The notes under the pieces were generated by a model. It did not search any database and had not been told where the DNA came from. It saw only the letters and a program-made list of their open reading frames with translations. A stretch of 13,051 bases of DNA from Actinomycetota bacterium. Its GTDB lineage: Bacteria; Actinomycetota; Actinomycetes; Actinomycetales; Microbacteriaceae. Position 1 is the stretch's first letter, and every line of letters starts with the position of its first letter. The translations under genes were made by a program, and so were the position numbers. Below, in pieces: positions 8,091 to 13,051 of this stretch. Location: contig RFNI01000206.1 in assembly GCA_009927245.1 (NCBI GenBank), positions 1 through 13,051 on the forward strand. Reading direction: 5' to 3'.

Positions 8091-9407
8091 ATGAACGAGT
8101 GGCTATTACTCTGCCTAGGCGTCCTGCTGACTATAGGGACAGGCCTCTTCGTTGCCAGTGAGTTCTCACTTATTAACCTTGAGAGAACCGAGCTTGAAGC
8201 AGAAGGACCAGGGGAGAACGAGGTCTTAGCCCATCAATCATTGCCCTAAAGCGAACCAGCACCCATCTTTCAGGTGCTCAACTGGGTATTACTCTCACAA
8301 CTCTTCTTACCGGTTTCCTAGCTGAGCCATCGCTAACTGTTCTATTAGAGGCGGGTCTTCTAGGTGAATGGTTCAGAGGGCCAACTCTGCATGCCATCTC
8401 ACTAACTGTTTCATTGGTGACTGCCACCCTTTTCTCAACTCTGATTGGTGAGTTGGTTCCGAAGAAACTAGCGCTAACTTTGCCACTCCAAGTTAATAAG
8501 GCAGTTGTTAGATTCCAACTCCTGTTCACCTGGACATTTGGCTGGTTGATTTGGCTATTGAACTCTTCAGGTAATGCCATTGTTAGATCTTTTGGAATTG
8601 AACCTAAAGAAGAACTCAGTTCATCAAGAACTGCTGAAGAACTTTCAGCTCTGGTCAAGAGATCTGCAAGCTTGGGTGCCCTTGAGCAACGCACTGCAGA
8701 TTTGATTACCAAGACTTTGGCATTGAGCCAACTTGTCGCCTCCGATGTAATGACTCCAAGAACAAAGTTGTCTTCTCTAGATGCATCTTCAACTGTTCAG
8801 GATGTGATTGCTCTTTCACACAGCACAGGTTTCTCTAGGTTCCCTGTCTTTACGGGATCAAATGATGATGTTGTTGGAATTGTTCACGTCAAGGCAGCTG
8901 CTTCTGTTCCTAGAGAGAAGCGAGACTCAGTTCCGGTTACCGCTCTATGGTTGAACCGTTCAGAGTTCCAGAAACCATGTCACTAGAGAAGTTGATGGGT
9001 GTGCTTAGATCACACGGGCTTCAGCTGGCAATCGTTGTTGATGAATATGGTGGCACTGCCGGAATCGTAACTCTAGAAGATCTAGTTGAAGAGCTAGTTG
9101 GTGAACTAGGTGACGAGCACGACAGAGCGAAGATAGATATCACCGGTGGTAAGGATAAGTCATTCTCATTCCCTGGAATGTTTAGACCAGATGAGTTGCT
9201 TGAGAAGTTGGCAATCGAAGTTCCAGAAGATGGTAGTTACGAAACTATTGCTGGTTTCCTAATGGCTCAATTGGGCAGAGTTGCCAGGTTGGCGATGAGG
9301 TTCGTATTGAAAGTGGAGTGCTACGTGTTGAACGTATGGACGGTCGACGAGTAGATCGAATTCGCTTCATTCCTGATGAGATTCCAGAGGAGGAGACTAA
9401 TGAATAG
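8091..9407 (+). CDS. CNNM / HlyC-CorC family membrane protein with CBS pair (three single-base deletions)
   Basis: Members of this family are linked to Mg2+/divalent-cation transport. The N-terminal DUF21 membrane domain starts MNEWLLLCLGVLLTIGTGL and includes STHLSGAQLGITLTTLLTGF. The CBS pair follows, with SDVMTPRTKLSSL and LAIVVDEYGGTAGIVTLED, then a C-terminal CorC_HlyC domain with FPGMFRPDELLEKLAIE. Three frame changes occur, each repaired by one added base: near 8200 (LEARRTRGERGLS), at 8946/8947 (VTALMVEPFRVPE) and at 9287/9288 (ARVGDEVRIESG). Restored length is 439 residues, normal for the long CorC_HlyC-bearing type. The final codons overlap the next gene by 8 bases. The ATG at 8091 starts directly at the first membrane helix. 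The transported ion cannot be told from sequence. Confidence 0.9.
9387..9395 (+). promoter_or_regulatory. Strong ribosome-binding site for the second CNNM gene
   Basis: GAGGAGGAG, containing AGGAGG at 9388-9393, lies 6 bases before ATG 9400, inside the last codons of the preceding gene. It selects ATG 9400 over the in-frame ATG at 9376, which would put a short basic tail before the first membrane helix. Placement implies translational coupling of the pair. Confidence 0.8.
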
Positions 9408-10440
9408 CATCACCTCTGGTTTGTTGGCTTTAGTAGTTCTTCTTCTAGCCAACGGATTCTTTGTTGCCGCTGAGTTTGCGGTTATCTCTGCCAAGCGTGC
9501 TCAGATTGAACCGAGAGCGAAGGCTGGTTCAACTCCAGCGAAGCTAACTATCAAAGCCATGGAGAACGTGAGCCTTATCCTGGCCACCTGCCAGCTCGGT
9601 GTCACAATCTCCGGACTACTTATTCTTCTTGTTGCTGAACCAAGCATCCACGAACTACTCAAAGAACCACTGCATGCTCTAGGTTTACCTGAATCAGCTG
9701 AGACAGCTGTTTCATTTGGTGTTGCCTTGTTCATCGTTTCATTCCTCCACGTCTTGGTTGGGGAGATGATCCCTAAAAACATCTCGTTCTCTATCCCTGA
9801 ACGTGCTGCACTAGTTCTAGTGCCGCCGCTTTACGGTCTGGCTATCGCACTAAAGCCTGTGGTCTTTGCTCTAAATGCGACGGCTAATGGAATCTTGAGG
9901 CTGTTTGGAGTTAGGTCGAAGAACGAAGCAAACAGCGCATTTACCTTGGAGCAGGTTGAAGACATTGTTTCTCACTCAACTAGAGCTGGTGTTCTAAGTG
10001 ATGAGACCGGTGCGATTACCAACACCTTTGAATTCACTGATAAGCAGGTCAAGGACATCTTGGTTCCAATTCGCAAACCTAATCACTGTTTCAACTGATG
10101 TAACTCCAAGAATCATTGAGCAGGCTGTTGCAAAGCACGGCTTCAGCCGATACATCGTCCTTGATGAAGATGGTTCTATCGAGGGTTACCTCACCTCAAA
10201 GACGTTATTGATGAAAAAGAAGAAGAAGCTGATCTGCCTGTTCAAAGAAAGCTAATTAGAACTGTTAAGTCAATCGGCAGTGGAGTTGAACTAGAAGATG
10301 CTCTAGCGCTGATGCAGAAAGACCGTCAGCACCTGATGGCAAGCTATGACAGCGAAGGCAAGTTGCTTGGACTTCTCTTCTTAGAGGACATCTTGGAAGA
10401 ACTAGTTGGAGAAGTTCAGGACGCGACTCGTCGCGACTAA
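9400..10440 (+). CDS. CNNM-family membrane protein with CBS pair, no CorC_HlyC domain (two single-base indels)
   Basis: The second of two tandem DUF21/CBS membrane proteins, probably forming a unit with the first. The N-terminus MNSITSGLLALVVLLLANGFF begins the membrane domain, followed by AAEFAVISAKRAQIEPRA and LATCQLGVTISGL, both typical of DUF21. The CBS region is split by two frame changes. One extra A in the run at 10075-10077 separates DILVPIR from NLITVSTDVTPR. A missing base near 10192 must be restored to read GYLHLKDVIDE, a standard CBS motif. The protein then runs to FLEDILEELVGEVQDATRRD and stops, without the CorC_HlyC domain present in its neighbour. Restored length is 346 residues. 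It ends with no gap against the convergent Old Yellow Enzyme gene. Substrate unknown. Confidence 0.9.
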
Positions 10441-11517
10441 TTACTTCTTGAACTTGCCTCTGGTGTATTGGTTAGGCCAGTAATCTAATTCGACATCAAG
10501 TTCAAATGCTGCTCTAAGCGGCCAATACGGATCTCTCAGTGATGCTCTACCAATCATGATGATGTCAATTTCTGTGCTCTGCAGAATCTCTTCGGCTTGT
10601 TCACCGGTTGTGATCAATCCAACAGCTGCAACTGGCGCATCAACTTCGTGAGCGATGTCTTCTGCCATCGGCACTTGGTAGCCAGGACCAAAAGGAATAT
10701 TCACTCCAAGGACAATTCCTCCACTTGAAATATCAAATAGGTCAGCACCAGCTTCTTCACACCACTTAGCAACTTCGGCACAGTCAGCTACGGTGAAGCC
10801 ATCTTCACGATAGTCAGTTGCTGAGAAGCGAACGATTACTGGAATTTCATCGCCAATTTCTTGTCTCATCGCTTTGACAATGTCAACAAGGAACTTAGCT
10901 CTGTTTACTTTAGAGCCACCAAACTCATCGGTTCTCTGATTGGTAATCGGGGAGAGGAACTGGTGGACAAGATATCCGTGGGCAGCATGGATCTCAATCA
11001 CATCAAAGCCAGCTTCAACGGAACGCTTTGCTGCTGTTGCCCATTCCTGAACAAGTTCTCTTACCTCTTCGGTAGTTAGTTCTCTAGGGGTGTTGTATTG
11101 CGGGAAACCTTCATCAGTTGATGAGACCGGTTGCCAACCACCGTCTGCCTCCTGGATTGCTCCACTACCTGACCATTCACGGTAGATGCTGGCTTTTCTT
11201 CCTGCGTGAGCTAACTGGATTGCTGCTAATGCGCCTGCATTCTTGATGAAAGCAGTTGTTTCTTTCCAAGCCTCAACCTGCTCATCGTTCCAGATTCCGG
11301 TATCCCAAGGACTGATTCGTCCATCTGGTCGAATAGCTGTTGCCTCAGTCATTACTAGACCTGCACCGCCTAGAGCTCTTGAACCTAGGTGGACTAGGTG
11401 CCACTGATTAGGGATGCCGTCTTGGTCTTCACAGGAGTATTGGCACATCGGAGCAATCCAGATGCGGTTCCTAGAGGTTTTAGATCTAATGGTGAGAGGT
11501 TCAAATAACTTAGCCAT
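10441..11517 (-). CDS. NADH:flavin oxidoreductase, Old Yellow Enzyme family (YqjM/xenobiotic reductase type)
   Basis: FMN-dependent cytoplasmic reductase that reduces activated C=C bonds using NAD(P)H; the physiological substrate is not known. The 358-residue protein is intact and of family length. It has the YqjM-type features APMCQYS (C25, Y27, equivalent to the redox-tuning Cys and Tyr near the flavin), IQLAHAGRKAS (100-110), EIHAAHGYLVHQFLSP (H177 and H180, substrate-binding pair), NQRTDEFGGS, VRFSATDY and the phosphate-binding stretch DIIMIGRASLRDPYWP (318-333). The thermophilic-like YqjM subclass is a better match than classical OYE1. ATG 11517 starts MAKLFEPLTI in the usual place. The gene is convergent with the second CNNM gene with no spacer and divergent from the GT87 gene. 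Confidence 0.95.
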   Translation of the reverse strand: MAKLFEPLTIRSKTSRNRIWIAPMCQYSCEDQDGIPNQWHLVHLGSRALGGAGLVMTEATAIRPDGRISPWDTGIWNDEQVEAWKETTAFIKNAGALAAIQLAHAGRKASIYREWSGSGAIQEADGGWQPVSSTDEGFPQYNTPRELTTEEVRELVQEWATAAKRSVEAGFDVIEIHAAHGYLVHQFLSPITNQRTDEFGGSKVNRAKFLVDIVKAMRQEIGDEIPVIVRFSATDYREDGFTVADCAEVAKWCEEAGADLFDISSGGIVLGVNIPFGPGYQVPMAEDIAHEVDAPVAAVGLITTGEQAEEILQSTEIDIIMIGRASLRDPYWPLRAAFELDVELDYWPNQYTRGKFKK

Positions 11518-11600
11518 AGCAACAGCCTAATGATGGATAAGACTTCTAGACTTGAGCAGGGAATCTATCTAAAGGCCTTGAGCCAGTTTCGGAGAGTTCG

Positions 11601-12832
11601 ATGGCGATGAGAGTTGCAGCAGTTGCATCTGCCCTTACTCGTAAGTTTTGGTTTGTCTTAGCTATTGGACTACTTGCACAACTAACCCTGATCTGGCTGG
11701 GAACTGCCAGCGGTGACCCTTTCGGTGATGTTCGATACACATACTCTGCTTGGGTAACCAGCATGATTGACCACCAGTACATTCTGGGAATCAATGAACC
11801 TTGGGTCTATCCATTTATTGCTCTTATTCCACTCTGGTTAGCGCACTTTGCTAACCCAGCCGATTACATGACCGGCTGGTTCCTAGTCACTGTGAACCTA
11901 AACATGCTCACCCTCGCCTATCTTCTTGGCTGGGGTAAGAAGATGGAGCGAGCTAAGTCAGCTTGGTTCCTGATTGCCTGTATTTTCCTCTGCGGTCCTG
12001 TCGCTTTGGGGCGCTTTGAAGTCTTCAGTTTGATTCTGACTGTTATTGGTGCAATCGCTCTTTGGAATAACAAAGAAGCTAAGTCAATGCAGTTCTTCAA
12101 CCTAGCTGCCTGGATCAAGGTTGCTCCGGTTGCAGCACTGTTCACCGGTTTTGTAATTACCGAGAGCAAGAGAAAGTTCATTCTGAACTTGGTTTATGGA
12201 ACAGCAGCAATCTTGTTGGTGGGTCTTGCTTTGGGTGGTAACTCGAGCATGTTCAGCTTTGTTGGTATGCAAGTGGTCGTGGTGTTCAGGTTGAATCAAC
12301 CATCGCTATCTTCTGGCTAGTGCAAATCATCTTCAATGTTGCTGGTGCCAAGATTTACTACGACAACGAGATCCTTACCTTCCAAGTCTCTGGCTTTGGT
12401 GTTACCGAAGTTGCCAGCATCATGACTCTGGTTCAGTTCTCTGCTCTTGCGATCACAATCTGGTTGGGCTTTAGAGCTAAGAAAGCAGGAGTGGATAAGA
12501 ACACTCTGTTTGCTTGGATATTCCTAACCGCAACTCTGGATTTGCTGGTATTCAACAAGGTTGGTTCACCACAGTATGAGTTGTGGGTGATAGGTGCTGC
12601 CTTTGTTGGTGTGCTCTTTGGAACCGCTAACTGGAAGCCGGTGGTTTGGCTAACTGTTTTCTCATCTGGTTTGTCTTGGTTGATCTTCCCAATCTTCTAC
12701 GGAGATCTCTTGGATGGAAAGCCATTTGGAGTGAGCTTACTTATTGTTAGAAACCTGGCAGTAGTTGCCATCTTGGTTTGGTCAAACATGCAGCTAATGA
12801 AGCTGGGTAAGAAAGAACTAGCTCTTAAGTAA
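11601..12832 (+). CDS. Glycosyltransferase family 87 (DUF2029)-like multi-pass membrane protein (one single-base deletion)
   Basis: Probably a polyprenyl-phosphate-sugar dependent GT-C glycosyltransferase for cell-envelope glycans; this is a family-level inference. After an N-terminal membrane helix (KFWFVLAIGLLAQLTLIWLG) comes a DPFGDVRYTYSAW segment with the acidic residues expected in the first external loop, then INEPWVYPFIALIPLWL and many hydrophobic helices. The frame changes near 12271. Adding one base there joins FVGMQ to SGRGVQVESTIAIFWL, a motif typical of this family, and the reading continues through further helices to KKELALK. Restored length is 410 residues. GGAG lies 6 bases before ATG 11601. 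The last 15 bases overlap the convergent metX end. Donor and acceptor cannot be told from the sequence. Confidence 0.75.
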
Positions 12833-13051
12833 TTTAGCTAGCAGTGGTCCAACTTTTTCGTGTTCAATCAGGAACCCGTCGTGACCATATTCAGAAGTGA
12901 TGGTGTGAAGTTTTCCACCAACTAGTTCAGAGCCAATGTGCTCAGCAATTAGCTTCTGATTCTCAATTGGGAAGAGTCTGTCGCTATCGATACCAATAAC
13001 CAATGCTTTGGCCTTGATCTTGCCTAGAGCAGTCTTCACTGATTTTCTATT
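12818..13051 (-). CDS. metX: Homoserine O-acetyltransferase (C-terminal part, runs off the window)
   Basis: MetX acetylates homoserine with acetyl-CoA, the first committed step of methionine synthesis. Only about the last 77 residues are inside the window. They show IKAKALVIGIDSDRLFP, which carries the catalytic Asp of the alpha/beta-hydrolase triad, and EYGHDGFLIEHEKV, which carries the catalytic His; both are typical of MetX C-termini. The frame is open to the right edge (N-R-K-S ahead of the GTG at 13039), so that GTG is an internal valine rather than the start. The stop TAG lies inside the last codons of the converging GT87 gene. Confidence 0.9.
   Translation of the reverse strand, partial: NRKSVKTALGKIKAKALVIGIDSDRLFPIENQKLIAEHIGSELVGGKLHTITSEYGHDGFLIEHEKVGPLLAKLLKS

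Noticed and set aside
10422..10435. Small hairpin CGCGA-CTCG-TCGCG at the end of the second CNNM gene
   Set aside because: The stem is only 5 bp, lies within the coding sequence, and has no T run on either strand, so it is not a supported terminator.
1..13051. Search by eye for CRISPR repeats, insertion sequence ends, attachment sites, tRNA and rRNA genes
   Set aside because: No regularly spaced repeats, transposase motifs, long terminal inverted repeats or tRNA-like cloverleaf sequences were found.

Overview
The window looks like chromosomal DNA from a small-genome, moderate-GC actinobacterium, most likely a freshwater Microbacteriaceae (Luna-type) lineage. Three things suggest this. One is the fused Actinobacteria-type 2-oxoglutarate dehydrogenase/decarboxylase Kgd. 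Another is the neighbourhood aroA-rsgA-hisN divergent from a SigR/SigH-type sigma factor and its zinc anti-sigma factor. The third is codon use rich in CTA and AGA. The lineage is an inference; no marker gene such as 16S rRNA is present.

Layout from left to right. Positions 1-2514 (minus strand) hold a tight aroA > rsgA > hisN operon: shikimate synthesis, a ribosome-assembly GTPase and histidine synthesis. Positions 2493-3616 (plus strand) hold a thiol-stress module: a SigR-type promoter (GGGAAT-N18-GTT) lying across the aroA start codon, an ECF sigma factor, a three-cysteine zinc anti-sigma factor, and a hairpin terminator shared with the converging gene. Positions 3619-7917 (minus) hold kgd followed 5 bases later by an SGNH-fold protein that has lost its usual catalytic serine. 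Positions 8091-10440 (plus) hold two tandem, overlapping CNNM/CorC-HlyC membrane proteins with CBS domains. Positions 10441-11517 (minus) hold an intact Old Yellow Enzyme. Positions 11601-12832 (plus) hold a multi-pass glycosyltransferase-87-like protein. Positions 12818-13051 (minus) hold the C-terminal end of homoserine O-acetyltransferase MetX.

Six genes (aroA, the sigma factor, kgd, both CNNM genes and the GT87 gene) are interrupted by what I count as 13 single-base indels, 11 apparent deletions and 2 insertions. In every case the family-typical protein reads straight through once the bases are restored. Housekeeping genes are hit as often as accessory ones, so I read these as errors of an indel-prone assembly rather than pseudogenes. 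No mobile element, CRISPR array, phage gene, tRNA or rRNA was seen. I found no convincing undescribed multi-gene system; the most interesting signals are the overlapping aroA/sigma promoters and the SGNH protein without its serine.
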